The notes: generated by a model not told the origin, from the sequence alone. A stretch of DNA of 64,000 nt from Noviherbaspirillum saxi (GCF_003591035.1 NZ_QYUO01000001.1:310001-374000), one strand, 5' to 3'. Counted from the first letter of the stretch, positions 34,042 to 43,004 are shown. Made by a program: numbers and translations.

Positions 34042-34216
34042 TAGAGCAGCTTCACCCTGACTTGCCAGGCGAGGCCGAGGCGATTTGCCTGTGGAACAAG
34101 GCGCGGCGACGCGACATGGCGAGCCATGGCAAGGAGGCCTCGGCGGCCCCGCGACAACGCCGTGCCACTGGCAAAGCGTCCGGCATCGACGGCACAGTCA
34201 GGGTGAAGCTGCTCTA
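34042..34216 (-). repeat. TAGAGC-ended MITE-like element, copy B
   Basis: Bounded by perfect 21-bp inverted repeats (starting TAGAGCAGCTTCACCCTGAC at 34042, complement ending at 34216). The interior matches copy A (13160-13322) in opposite orientation, but the outer arms differ: TAGAGCAGCTTCACCCTGA here against TAGAGCCCTTTCGTCCTGA in copy A. The last three bases supply the TAG stop of the phospholipase D-like gene. The 213 bases before it (33829-34041) are AT-rich promoter DNA without other features. Confidence 0.87.
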
Positions 34217-35644
34217 AAGCCAGTACTGCAATATGCGCACCGACCATTCACGGAACCGATCGCGCAAGCCACGCCGGCTCCAGGCTTCTGCGGTAATTTC
34301 ATCCGACTCCTGCAAGTCGCGCTGGAACAGCGATTCCATGCGATCCGCGAATTCGGTGCTCAATACCACGGCGTTGATTTCATCGTTGTGCAGGAAGCTG
34401 CGGATATCCAGATTGGTGGAACCGATGGTCGACCAGACGCCATCGATGACGGCGGTTTTTGCATGCAGCATCGCCCGTTTGCGTTCATAGACCTTGATGC
34501 CGGCGGCGAGCAATTCTTCATAGTAGGAACGGCCGGCATACAGGATCATCCCGACATCGGTAAAGCTGGGAAAGATGATGCGTATATCGACGCCGCGCCG
34601 CGCCGCCTCCACCATCGCCTGCACGATCTGTTGGTCGGGCACGAAGTAAGCGGTCGTGATGTGCGCATACTTGTCGGCATGGGTCAGCGCCGATACATAG
34701 GTCTTGTACACCGCGAAGTCGGCATTGTCGGGCGTGCTGCCGATCGCGCGCACCAGCGAATCGCCTTCCGCCTTCAGCGGTGGAAAATAGCGTGCGTCAG
34801 TCAAGGCCTTGCCGGTTTGCCGCTGCCAGGTGCCCAGAAACAGTTTTTGAAATTCGGCGACCACCGGTCCTTCGACTTGCATGTGCGTGTCGCGCCACGC
34901 GGCTTCCTGCGCGTTTTGCGGCGCGGGTTTGCTGCGCCGGCTCTTGAGGAAAGAACTTTTGCCGTAGACCTTGCTGATATTGACGCCGCCGGTAAAAGCG
35001 ATGCGGCCGTCGACGATCAAGAGTTTGCGATGATCGCGCTGGTTGATGTCCCAGTTACCCTTGGCATTGAGCGGATTGACCGGATTGAATTCCAGGACGC
35101 CGATCCCGGCGGCACGCATCCTATCGAAGAATTCGCGCGGCGTATCGAGTGCGCCGACACTGTCGTAGATCAGCGTGACCCGCACCCCTGCGGTCTGCTT
35201 CGCGATCAGCAGATCGGCCAGCGCGTGGCCGACTTCATCGGCTTCAAAAATGTAGGTTTCCAGATTGATGTGATCACGCGCGTTCCGGATGGCAGCAGTC
35301 ATCGCGTGTATCGTGGCGGGGCCGTCGTCGAGCAGCACGACCTTGTTGCCGGCAACCAGCGGCTGGCCGCTGATCGCTTCTTCGGCGGCGATATGTTTGG
35401 CAAGGATGTCGGTATCGCCCGCCCGGGCCGCCATGCCGTCGATCAGACTCTTTCGCTTGCCGTCGGATAGGGTGCCGCTTGCAGTAACAATGGTGGGATT
35501 GGCCTTGCCGACCAGTTCGCGGTTGCTCAGGTAGCGCACATCCGGCAGGCTGGCGCATCCGCTGGCGAAGGCAATCAACAATAGCGCGCCCAAGCGGCCC
35601 AGGCGGCGGGGTAATCTCCATGACAATGCAGTCGCACTGCACAT
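34214..35644 (-). CDS. Phospholipase D-family protein, cardiolipin synthase C-like
   Basis: 476 residues with an N-terminal lipoprotein-like signal (LLLIAFASGCASL). Two PLD catalytic motifs are intact: HRKLLIVDG in the first half and HAKTAVIDG in the second, each followed by a typical GGVN or GSTN block. The order and length match the ClsC/YmdC branch, which joins phosphatidylethanolamine and phosphatidylglycerol to make cardiolipin. There is no ymdB partner. The C-terminus (REWSVRILQYWL) is family-like, so the protein appears complete although its TAG stop belongs to the tip of the repeat at 34042-34216. Confidence 0.9.
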   Translation of the reverse strand: MCSATALSWRLPRRLGRLGALLLIAFASGCASLPDVRYLSNRELVGKANPTIVTASGTLSDGKRKSLIDGMAARAGDTDILAKHIAAEEAISGQPLVAGNKVVLLDDGPATIHAMTAAIRNARDHINLETYIFEADEVGHALADLLIAKQTAGVRVTLIYDSVGALDTPREFFDRMRAAGIGVLEFNPVNPLNAKGNWDINQRDHRKLLIVDGRIAFTGGVNISKVYGKSSFLKSRRSKPAPQNAQEAAWRDTHMQVEGPVVAEFQKLFLGTWQRQTGKALTDARYFPPLKAEGDSLVRAIGSTPDNADFAVYKTYVSALTHADKYAHITTAYFVPDQQIVQAMVEAARRGVDIRIIFPSFTDVGMILYAGRSYYEELLAAGIKVYERKRAMLHAKTAVIDGVWSTIGSTNLDIRSFLHNDEINAVVLSTEFADRMESLFQRDLQESDEITAEAWSRRGLRDRFREWSVRILQYWL

Positions 35645-35771
35645 TCGGCTCTCTCTTTTTGTTATGCAACGCTACGCCCTGCGGGTATGCGCCATGTGTA
35701 TTGGAACCTATTTTCCGCTTGATAATTCCACATTAAATCAAACAAGCTGCAGAACGGATACACTCGCCGCC

Positions 35772-36596
35772 ATGCAGATTGTTGGAATCGACTTTACTTC
35801 GGCGCCGCGCCGCGCAAAACCGATCACCGTTGCTCATGGCGAGACACACGGTGCACAGTTACGCATCGATACGATTGCCATTCATTCCGACTGGCAATCG
35901 TATGAAGCCTGGCTGGCCCAACCCGGCCCCTGGATAGGCGCCTTCGATTTTCCTTTCGGCTTATCGCGCGAATTGGTCGAGCATCTCGGCTGGCCGCAAA
36001 CCTGGTCTTCATTGGTCACGCATTGCTCGACACTGGAACGCGCCGAACTGCGTGCAATATTCAAGGCGTTTTGCGATGCGCGTCCGGTTGGCAACAAATT
36101 CGCTCACCGGATCACCGATGGTCCCGCCGGCTCAAGTCCTTCGATGAAATGGGTGAACCCGCCGGTCGCCTACATGTTTCATGAAGGTACGCGCCGCTTG
36201 CTCGCTGCCGGCGTGACGGTATTCGGCCTGCATGAAGGCGATCCGCAACGGATCGCGCTGGAAGGGTATCCCGGCCTGGTCGCCCGTGCCGTCACGCGTG
36301 CATCCTACAAGAGCGATGAACGCGCCAAGCAAACCCCGGAACGGCGCGCCGCGCGGCAGGCCATCGTCGCTGCGCTGGAAGACGGCAGCCATCCGCTGGG
36401 TATTACGGTAAGCATGAAGAAAGCACTACGTCGTCAACTGATCGACGACGGCAGTGCCGATAGGCTGGATGCGGTGCTGTGCGCCGTCGCGGCGGCATGG
36501 GCGGCACAGCGACCGCACTATGGATTGCCGCTTCAGATGGATCCCGTCGAAGGCTGGACCGCGGGAGCGGACCAGCCTTCGACGGGATCCATCTGA
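35772..36596 (+). CDS. DUF429 (predicted RNase H-fold nuclease) family protein
   Basis: The start at 35772 (MQIVGIDFTSAPRRAKPIT) gives 274 residues and places the conserved first strand with its Asp at the N-terminus, as the family requires; the ATG at 35664 is unlikely. Other conserved blocks are GAFDFPFGLSRELVEHLGWP, EGYPGLVARAV and DRLDAVLCAVAAAWAA. DUF429 proteins are predicted RNase H-like nucleases of unknown role. The last 21 residues and the stop are encoded within a perfect 29-bp inverted repeat, so the tail after EGW is likely not the original C-terminus. Confidence 0.8.
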   Translation: MQIVGIDFTSAPRRAKPITVAHGETHGAQLRIDTIAIHSDWQSYEAWLAQPGPWIGAFDFPFGLSRELVEHLGWPQTWSSLVTHCSTLERAELRAIFKAFCDARPVGNKFAHRITDGPAGSSPSMKWVNPPVAYMFHEGTRRLLAAGVTVFGLHEGDPQRIALEGYPGLVARAVTRASYKSDERAKQTPERRAARQAIVAALEDGSHPLGITVSMKKALRRQLIDDGSADRLDAVLCAVAAAWAAQRPHYGLPLQMDPVEGWTAGADQPSTGSI

Positions 36597-36600
36597 AGCG
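36529..36600. repeat. 29-bp perfect inverted repeat at the 3' end of the DUF429 gene
   Basis: The arms 36529-36557 and 36572-36600 are exactly complementary over 29 bases around a 14-base loop, and the loop itself can pair further (CCGC/GCGG). The left arm starts CGCTTCAGATGGATCC. The gene's TGA stop lies in the right arm. There is no T-run, so it is not a standard terminator. It looks like an inverted duplication of the gene end. Confidence 0.9.
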
Positions 36601-36652
36601 CATGGCCAGCCGCGCAAATGGACCGGCCTGAAAAGGGAGGCAGGCAGGAGGC

Positions 36653-36901
36653 TCAGACGTTCGGGCCTATCCTTATCTTGTTGACGCTGGAAATCGCGTA
36701 ACCCTTGGCACTGATCTGCTGGAATGCATCTTCCGCAGAAATGCCGTGGATCGGCTCATTGTCTTCATCGAGATCGACATTGTTCTCGGCAGTTTCCCAA
36801 TCAATGTTGGTGGCTTCCTCGGGAATTGGACGTCCCTCGGGTACGGCGAGATAAGAAAACTTGCCTTCCTGATCGGGGCGTTTATACACATCAACTTTCA
36901 T
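36653..36901 (-). CDS. Small acidic protein, DUF6139-like
   Basis: 82 residues starting MKVDVYKRPDQEGKFSYLAV with an acidic centre (NNVDLDEDNEP) and ending with a strand-helix-strand pattern (AEDAFQQISAKGYAISSVNKI). It resembles DUF6139 proteins of Oxalobacteraceae, which have no known function; the assignment is from memory. No signal peptide. A GGATGTCACC stretch precedes the ATG on the minus strand. Lone gene. Confidence 0.72.
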   Translation of the reverse strand: MKVDVYKRPDQEGKFSYLAVPEGRPIPEEATNIDWETAENNVDLDEDNEPIHGISAEDAFQQISAKGYAISSVNKIRIGPNV

Positions 36902-37254
36902 GGTGACATCCTTATAGGAACAGGTGTCTGCTATTGACCTTTCGCTACCTTAAAAGGTTGCGCATGGCAGCAAAAACAGCTCGTGTTTTTCACATGCCTT
37001 GTTTGCAAGCGCCGTTGCGTTTGCTCTCCCTCCTTTCCCTCCGCCTTAACGATTACGCAAGTTCCTCTGCGGAAGTCTTGCTACATCGTCACGCATTCGT
37101 AAATAAATGTTTCAGAGTTGCATAAACGAATATTGAACCCCGGAAAGTGCCTCTTTAGAATGGGCAACATTGCGTAACGTCAAGAGAGGGCGTAACGCGA
37201 TTCGGTGGTTCGCACGACGAGCCGTGTGTTCGCAGTTCGACGTGGATCGGGTAT
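36902..37254. other. Intergenic promoter region
   Basis: About 350 bases between the divergent small gene and the hydrolase gene. AT-rich patches near 37080-37130 (AAATAAATGTTTC) probably contain promoters. A T-rich segment with GCTCGTGTTTTTC lies at 36980. No repeat, RNA gene or convincing ORF was seen. Confidence 0.45.
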
Positions 37255-38547
37255 ATGTCATTCTTACTCCTACAGAAGCGCGATGCAAGGAAAGGCCGAA
37301 TCCTTTCTGTCATTTGCTCGACAGCCTTCGCCGCTGTTGCCTTCGCAAGCAGCTTCGGCTTCTCCACACCGGCTCGTGCGCTGTCGCTCGATGCCGCACT
37401 CAATGAACAAGTCGTGATGGTGCCAGCGGTTTCCGGGGCGCGTAACGTGGAACTGGAAACGACCATCTTCAAGCCAGCCGGTAACGGTCCGTTCCCGCTG
37501 GTAATCATGAACCATGGAAAAGCCCTCGGCAATCCACGCAACCAGAACCGCGACCGCTTCGTCGTCATCAGCCGCGAGTTCGTCAAGCGCGGCTATGCAG
37601 TCATCATCCCGATGCGCAAAGGCTTTTCCAAATCCAGCGGCGACTATGTCGATCCCGGTTGCAACATGACCGCGCACGGTCAGGTACAAGCCGATGATCT
37701 GCAAGCCACACTGGAATATCTGCGCACCCAGAGTTGGGCCGACAAGGATCGCATCGTCGTCGCGGGCCAGTCTTACGGCGGCTTGACGGCACTGGCAGCC
37801 GGCACGCGCGACATGCCTGGCGTCAAGGGTTTGATCAATTTTGCCGGCGGGCTGAAAATGCATGGCGGCGATTGCCGCTGGCAAGATTCGCTGGTGCAGG
37901 CATTTGCCACCTATGGCGCAAAAACCGCCTTGCCCAGCCTATGGTTCTATGGCGAAAACGATCACCACTTCAATCCCGATCTGGCTGCGCGCCTGCATAG
38001 CGCGTATGTGCGCGCCGGCGGGCATGCCACGCTGATCGCCTACGGTCCATTCAAGCGCGATGCGCACGGCATGAGCGGCAGCCGCGACGGCGTCAAGATC
38101 TGGTGGCCGGAAACCGAAAAGTTCTTGAGGGAACTGGGGATGCCGACCGATCCGGTTTACGCGATCAATGACGAGATCAAGGTGCCGAAGAATGTGTATG
38201 CGGCAATTGACAACATCGATGCGCTTCCTTATCTGCGCGGCAGTGCGCGCGAACAATACCGGGTCTTTCTCGGCAAATCGTCGCCGCGCGCCTTTGCCGT
38301 ATCGCCGACCGGCGCATGGAGCTGGGCGGAAGATGGCGACGATCCGGTGCGTCAGGCGCTGGAAGATTGCCAGAAGAACAGTAGCGTGCCTTGCCGCCTC
38401 TATGCTGTCGATAACCAGGTGGTCTGGTCCGACGACCAGGGGATCAACCTCAACGACACAGCCACCGCGGCAGTTGCACCACCCGCAACGCCGCTGATAC
38501 CTGCGGCGCCCACACCGGCCAGCACGGCTGCTGTGACCGGGCCTTGA
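37255..38547 (+). CDS. Exported alpha/beta hydrolase (dienelactone hydrolase-like)
   Basis: 430 residues with a signal peptide (about 1-43, likely cut at ARA-LS). The hydrolase domain (about 50-300) has the oxyanion block VIMNHGKALGNP, nucleophile elbow GQSYGG, and an acid and histidine near FYGENDHHFNP and KRDAHGMSG. A C-terminal region of about 100 residues (AFAVSPTGAWSWAEDGDDP, LEDCQKNSSVPCRLYAVDNQVVW) resembles small exported domains that recur in Burkholderiales proteins, with two cysteines that may form a disulfide. It ends in a Pro/Ala-rich tail. The substrate, an ester or peptide in the periplasm, is unknown. Confidence 0.87.
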   Translation: MSFLLLQKRDARKGRILSVICSTAFAAVAFASSFGFSTPARALSLDAALNEQVVMVPAVSGARNVELETTIFKPAGNGPFPLVIMNHGKALGNPRNQNRDRFVVISREFVKRGYAVIIPMRKGFSKSSGDYVDPGCNMTAHGQVQADDLQATLEYLRTQSWADKDRIVVAGQSYGGLTALAAGTRDMPGVKGLINFAGGLKMHGGDCRWQDSLVQAFATYGAKTALPSLWFYGENDHHFNPDLAARLHSAYVRAGGHATLIAYGPFKRDAHGMSGSRDGVKIWWPETEKFLRELGMPTDPVYAINDEIKVPKNVYAAIDNIDALPYLRGSAREQYRVFLGKSSPRAFAVSPTGAWSWAEDGDDPVRQALEDCQKNSSVPCRLYAVDNQVVWSDDQGINLNDTATAAVAPPATPLIPAAPTPASTAAVTGP

Positions 38548-38589
38548 TTCACGTATCATGGGCGGCCTTTTTGTGAATCAAAGCCGGCC

Positions 38590-39840
38590 ATGAGCAACGC
38601 ATGCGGTGTCGATTTCGGCACATCCAATTCCACCATCGGTTTTCACCGTCCCGGACAATCGGCCTTGTTGGCGCTGGAAGACAGCAAGCCGACGTTGCCT
38701 TCCGTCGTCTTTTTCAATGCCGATGACAATGCGGTCAGCTTTGGCCGCGCGGCGTTGACCGATTACCTTGCCGGGCATGAAGGCCGCCTGATGCGTTCGC
38801 TGAAAAGCCTGCTCGGCACCAGCCTGATCGATGGCCAGACCGAAGTGCAGGGCAGGGCATTGTCATTTCGTGACTTGCTCGCGCAATTTCTGCGCGAATT
38901 GAAGCGGCGCGCCGAGCACTCCGCCGGGCGCGGCTTTACGCAGGCAGTGTTCGGCCGGCCAGTCCATTTCGTCGACGACGATGCCAAGGCCGACAAACTG
39001 GCCGAGTCCACACTGCTCGACATCGCGCGCAGCGCCGGCTTTAGCGATATTGCTTTTCAGTACGAGCCGATTGCCGCCGCATTCGATTACGAATCCAGCA
39101 TTGCACGCGAAGAACTGGTGCTGATCGTCGATATCGGCGGCGGCACGTCCGATTTTTCGCTGGTGCGCCTGTCGCCGCAGCGTGCCAGCAGGCAAGAGCG
39201 ACGCGACGATATCCTCGCGACTGCCGGCGTGCATATCGGCGGCACCGACTTCGACAAATACCTGAACCTGTCATGCGCGATGCCCTTGCTCGGCCTTGGC
39301 ACGCGGTTGATCAACAATAATGAAGTGCCGTCGAGCACCTATTTCAACCTGGCGACATGGCACACGATCAACTTCGCGTATACGCAGAAAGTGTGGCGCG
39401 AATTGCAGGATGTCTACCGCGATGCGCGCGAGCGCGACAAGCTTGCACGCCTGCTCAAACTGATCGAGCAGCGCGATGGCCATTGGCTGGCCTTGAAGAT
39501 GGAAGAAGGAAAAATCGCCTTGTCCGGCGCCGAGCGCACCGAATTGCATCTGGACCGGCTTGCCGCCGATTTGCGCCTGGTCGTGCATCGGGCCAGCTTC
39601 GATAGCGCCATCGGTCATCTGGTTGACAGCGTCGCCAGCACGGTCGATGGCTTGCTGCGCAATGCCGGCGTCAATGCCGCGGCAATCGACACGGTTTTCT
39701 TTACCGGCGGTTCGAGCGGCGTGCAACTGCTGCGGCAAAAGATTTCCGCCTTGCTGCCCTCGGCGCGGCGCGTCGAAGGCGATCTGTTCGGCAGCATCGG
39801 CGCAGGGCTGGCACTCGACGCGGTGCGCAAGTTCGGTTAA
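38590..39840 (+). CDS. Hsp70-like ATPase, YegD family
   Basis: 416 residues, containing only the actin-like nucleotide-binding domain and no substrate-binding domain. The phosphate-1 loop (GVDFGTSNSTIGF), phosphate-2 loop (LIVDIGGGTSDFSLV) and adenosine motif (VFFTGGSSGVQLLRQ) are intact. This is the YegD type of short Hsp70 relative; the role is poorly known. It starts 42 bases after the hydrolase gene on the same strand and is followed by the histidine phosphatase. Confidence 0.92.
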   Translation: MSNACGVDFGTSNSTIGFHRPGQSALLALEDSKPTLPSVVFFNADDNAVSFGRAALTDYLAGHEGRLMRSLKSLLGTSLIDGQTEVQGRALSFRDLLAQFLRELKRRAEHSAGRGFTQAVFGRPVHFVDDDAKADKLAESTLLDIARSAGFSDIAFQYEPIAAAFDYESSIAREELVLIVDIGGGTSDFSLVRLSPQRASRQERRDDILATAGVHIGGTDFDKYLNLSCAMPLLGLGTRLINNNEVPSSTYFNLATWHTINFAYTQKVWRELQDVYRDARERDKLARLLKLIEQRDGHWLALKMEEGKIALSGAERTELHLDRLAADLRLVVHRASFDSAIGHLVDSVASTVDGLLRNAGVNAAAIDTVFFTGGSSGVQLLRQKISALLPSARRVEGDLFGSIGAGLALDAVRKFG

Positions 39841-39978
39841 CCCTCCGATTACCCTCTGATAGTTGCGGCCAGGCAGCGCAATCACCGCATTACGAAGAAT
39901 GCAGGGTTTGCGCTTGCGCAGGCGCGCGAAACTTCGCGTCAGCCTGGTTGTCATTCCTTTCGTGGAAAGGAATGCAAC

Positions 39979-40749
39979 ATGCCAGAACAAAAATGGCCGC
40001 AAACGATCTGGGTCGTGCGCCACGGCCAGAGCGCCGGCAACGTCGCCCGTGATGCTGCAGAAGAAGCCGGCCTGCATTTGATCGATATCGCCACGCGCGA
40101 TGTCGATGTGCCGCTGTCAGCGCTGGGGGAGCAGCAGGCCACGGCGCTGGGCCACTGGTTCGGTGAAATGCCGCCCGAGCACAGGCCGAGCGTAGTGCTG
40201 TGCTCACCCTACGTGCGCGCCAGGAGCACGGCGGAACTGGCGATGCGCACGGCCGGTATCGATCGCGACGACATTACCTTCGTTGCCGATGAACGGCTGC
40301 GCGAAAAAGAATTCGGCATCCTTGACCGCCTGACCAAGTTCGGCATCGTGCAGAAATATCCGGAATTGCATGAACAGCGCACGCATGTCGGCAAGTTCTA
40401 TTTCCGCCCACCCGGCGGCGAAAGCTGGTGTGACGTGATTCTGCGTCTGCGCAGCGTGCTCGACACCATATCGCGCGAATACCGGAAGGAGCGCGTGCTG
40501 ATCGTCGGCCACCAGGTCATCGTCAATTGCTTCCGCTATCTGCTGGAGCGCATGGATGAACGCCTGATCCTGGAAGTCGATCGTGCGGCCGACGTGCCCA
40601 ATTGCTCAGTGACCTCGTACGATTACGATCCTACGCGCGGCAAGAACGGCAAGCTGGTGCCACACCTGGTCAACTTCGTCGCACCTTTGCGCGAAGCGGG
40701 CGCCAAGGTCACCACCGAACCCGACGTGCCGGCGGCACCGAAGTCGTGA
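39979..40749 (+). CDS. Histidine phosphatase (phosphoglycerate mutase-like) family protein
   Basis: 256 residues. The catalytic motif VVRHGQSAGN (Arg14-His15-Gly16) and the second half VLIVGHQVIVNCFRYLLE carry the two catalytic histidines. RSTAEL and LREKEFGILD supply the other conserved residues, so an active phosphatase is likely; the substrate is unknown. RBS GGAAAGGAA. Followed after four bases by nnrD, suggesting one transcript. Confidence 0.92.
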   Translation: MPEQKWPQTIWVVRHGQSAGNVARDAAEEAGLHLIDIATRDVDVPLSALGEQQATALGHWFGEMPPEHRPSVVLCSPYVRARSTAELAMRTAGIDRDDITFVADERLREKEFGILDRLTKFGIVQKYPELHEQRTHVGKFYFRPPGGESWCDVILRLRSVLDTISREYRKERVLIVGHQVIVNCFRYLLERMDERLILEVDRAADVPNCSVTSYDYDPTRGKNGKLVPHLVNFVAPLREAGAKVTTEPDVPAAPKS

Positions 40750-40753
40750 CGGG

Positions 40754-41713
40754 ATGCACATGAACGATCATCCGGGCAAGGTTCAAGACAGCGACGTCAT
40801 CAAGGTCGACGATGCATTCCTGCGTGGCTGGCCCTTGCCCATGCCATCCGACGATGGCGACAAGGAAGAGCGCGGCCGCGTGCTGGTGATTGCCGGTTCA
40901 CGCGAAATGCCGGGCGCCGTCATCCTGGCCGCGACCGCGGCATTGCGTGCCGGCGCGGGCAAGCTGACCATTGCGACCGCAGGCAGCGTCGCAACGCTGG
41001 TTGCGCTGGCCATTCCCGAGTCGCGCGTGATCGGCTTGCCGGAAACGGCGACCGGCGGCATCGCGCCGTCGGCAGTCGATGTCATCGGCACGCTCGCGTC
41101 GCGCTGCGGCGCGGTGCTGATCGGCCCCGGCATGCTCGACGAGCCGGCGATCTGCGCCTTCATCCTTTCGCTCTTGCCGCGTCTGGCCGAGACCAAGGTC
41201 GTGCTCGATGCCTGCGCCATGAATGTGGTGCGGCGGCAGCTGCAGGCGGTCGATGCCAGTCATCATGCGCAGCAAAAATACGTGTCGAGCTTCAGCTCGC
41301 CGGTGCTGCTGACCCCGCATGCCGGCGAGATGGCGCATCTGGCCGCGCTCGACAAGCAGGCAGTGCTCGACAACCCCGTCGAAGCTGCCCGGCAGTCTGC
41401 GCGGCGCTGGAATGCGCTGGTGGCTCTCAAGGGAGCCACCAGCGTGATGGCCGCACCCGACGGCCGGATCTGGCGTCATGAAGGCGGCAATGTCGGCCTT
41501 GCGACGTCGGGCTCGGGTGACACGCTCGCCGGCATCATCGCCGGCCTGGCCGCGCGTGGCGCGCCGCTTGAGCAAGCCTGTGTCTGGGGTATCGCGCTGC
41601 ATGCGCGCGCCGGAGTACGCCTGGCGCTGCGCCATGGCCCGCTCGGCTACCTGGCCGGCGAACTGGCGATGGAAATCCCGGCGCTGATGCATGCATTGCG
41701 ACCGGACGAGTAG
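40754..41713 (+). CDS. nnrD: ADP/ATP-dependent NAD(P)H-hydrate dehydratase
   Basis: 319 residues, a YjeF C-terminal type ribokinase-like domain that dehydrates NAD(P)HX. Key blocks are RGRVLVIAGSREMPGAVIL, GAVLIGPGM, VLLTPHAGEMA, and the nucleotide/catalytic motif NVGLATSGSGDTLAGIIAG. The NAD(P)HX epimerase (NnrE) domain is not fused; it must be encoded elsewhere. It starts four bases after the phosphatase stop; MHM offers two ATGs six bases apart. Followed by tag. Confidence 0.93.
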   Translation: MHMNDHPGKVQDSDVIKVDDAFLRGWPLPMPSDDGDKEERGRVLVIAGSREMPGAVILAATAALRAGAGKLTIATAGSVATLVALAIPESRVIGLPETATGGIAPSAVDVIGTLASRCGAVLIGPGMLDEPAICAFILSLLPRLAETKVVLDACAMNVVRRQLQAVDASHHAQQKYVSSFSSPVLLTPHAGEMAHLAALDKQAVLDNPVEAARQSARRWNALVALKGATSVMAAPDGRIWRHEGGNVGLATSGSGDTLAGIIAGLAARGAPLEQACVWGIALHARAGVRLALRHGPLGYLAGELAMEIPALMHALRPDE

Positions 41714-41745
41714 AATCGACGGCTCCAGAACTATCACCGACTACC

Positions 41746-42330
41746 GTGACGACTCCGATTCGCTGTGCCTGGGCCAATCCGGCCAACCCGCGTTATCTTG
41801 CCTACCATGACGAAGAATGGGGCGTGCCCTGCCATGATGAATTGTGCCTGTTCGAAATGCTCAACCTGGAAGGCGCGCAGGCGGGATTGAGCTGGGAAAC
41901 CGTACTCAACAAGCGCGACAGTTATCGGCTTGCATTTGACGGTTGGGATGCTGAAAAAATCGCCCGCTACGACGATGTCAAGGTGGCCGAACTGCTTGCC
42001 AACCCGGGCATCATCCGCAATCGATTGAAAGTCGCCGCCACCATCGTCAATGCCCAGGCCTACCTGCGGCTGCGCGACGAGGTCGGCGGCCTGGCCCCCT
42101 ATCTATGGGCTTTTGTCGATGGCAAGCCGGTACAGAATGCCTGGAATGGTAAGGGCGATACGCCGGCGAAAACCCCGCTGTCCGATCGCATTTCCAAGGA
42201 CTTGAGCAAGCGCGGTTTCAAGTTTGTCGGGTCGACCATCGTGTATGCCTACATGCAGGCGATCGGCATGGTGAATGACCATGCGACCGGTTGCTTCAAG
42301 CATCCGCGACATTCACCGAGCGCCGGATAG
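41746..42330 (+). CDS. tag: DNA-3-methyladenine glycosylase I
   Basis: 194 residues with a GTG start. It removes 3-methyladenine from alkylated DNA. The family N-terminus RCAWANPANPRYLAYHDEEWG supplies zinc ligands Cys7 and a nearby His, and the C-terminal NDHATGCFKH supplies His and Cys, completing the zinc snap. FEMLNLEGAQAGLSWETVLNKRDSYR is diagnostic. Converges with the GST gene, eight bases apart. Confidence 0.96.
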   Translation: MTTPIRCAWANPANPRYLAYHDEEWGVPCHDELCLFEMLNLEGAQAGLSWETVLNKRDSYRLAFDGWDAEKIARYDDVKVAELLANPGIIRNRLKVAATIVNAQAYLRLRDEVGGLAPYLWAFVDGKPVQNAWNGKGDTPAKTPLSDRISKDLSKRGFKFVGSTIVYAYMQAIGMVNDHATGCFKHPRHSPSAG

Positions 42331-42338
42331 CGCCAGCA

Positions 42339-43004
42339 TTACGCCGCTGCTTGCAAGCGTTTGCCCAGTATGCCGCCCTGGCGTATCACGAAATTTGTCA
42401 GCAACACCGAATAGTCGGATGAGACGGCTTCCCGCACCGAGGGGCGCGCGGCAAGCGCTGCGCGCCATGCACGGGTTTTCGGCAGCGCGGCCAGGAAGTC
42501 GATTCCGCTGGCGCCGTCGAATACATCGAAGTAACGGAATGCCGGTGCAAACGCGGCATCGACCAGGCTGAAGTGGCTTCCGCTGAAGTAGGGGCCAGCA
42601 CCAAGCACCGCTTCGATTTGCGCAAAGCGTTCGGCCAGTGCGGCGGCGCTGCGTTCGTATGAGGTGCCGTCGGTAGCGACATAAAAATTCCAGATTGCGT
42701 TCAGCGTCCCGGACGCGAACTCACTCCATGCGCGATGCCGGGCGCGCTGCAACGGGTCGGCCGGATGCAGTGCGGGGCCGATGGTGTCTTCCAGGTATTC
42801 GCAGATGACGGCGGATTCGAAGATCGCTTCGTTGCCGACCTGCAGCACCGGGGTTTTGCCGGTGGGGGAAAGTGCGAGAAACCAGGCGGGTTTGGCGCTG
42901 AGATCGATGTCGATGCGGTCGTAGTCGGCCTGTTTTTCGGCGAGGGTGATGACTGCGCGCTGCACATAGGGGCAAAGTGTGTGGCTGATGAGGGTGGGTT
43001 TCAT
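42339..43004 (-). CDS. Glutathione S-transferase family protein
   Basis: 221 residues. The N-terminal thioredoxin fold has CPYVQR with Cys11 at the active position (omega/beta or stringent-starvation type), the cis-Pro in TGKTPVLQV, and ESAVICEYLED for glutathione contact. The C-terminal domain is all-helical (LVDAAFAPAFRYFDVF). It may act as a thiol transferase or glutathionyl-lyase. It is divergent from the LysR gene, a common arrangement that suggests control by that regulator. Confidence 0.93.
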   Translation of the reverse strand: MKPTLISHTLCPYVQRAVITLAEKQADYDRIDIDLSAKPAWFLALSPTGKTPVLQVGNEAIFESAVICEYLEDTIGPALHPADPLQRARHRAWSEFASGTLNAIWNFYVATDGTSYERSAAALAERFAQIEAVLGAGPYFSGSHFSLVDAAFAPAFRYFDVFDGASGIDFLAALPKTRAWRAALAARPSVREAVSSDYSVLLTNFVIRQGGILGKRLQAAA

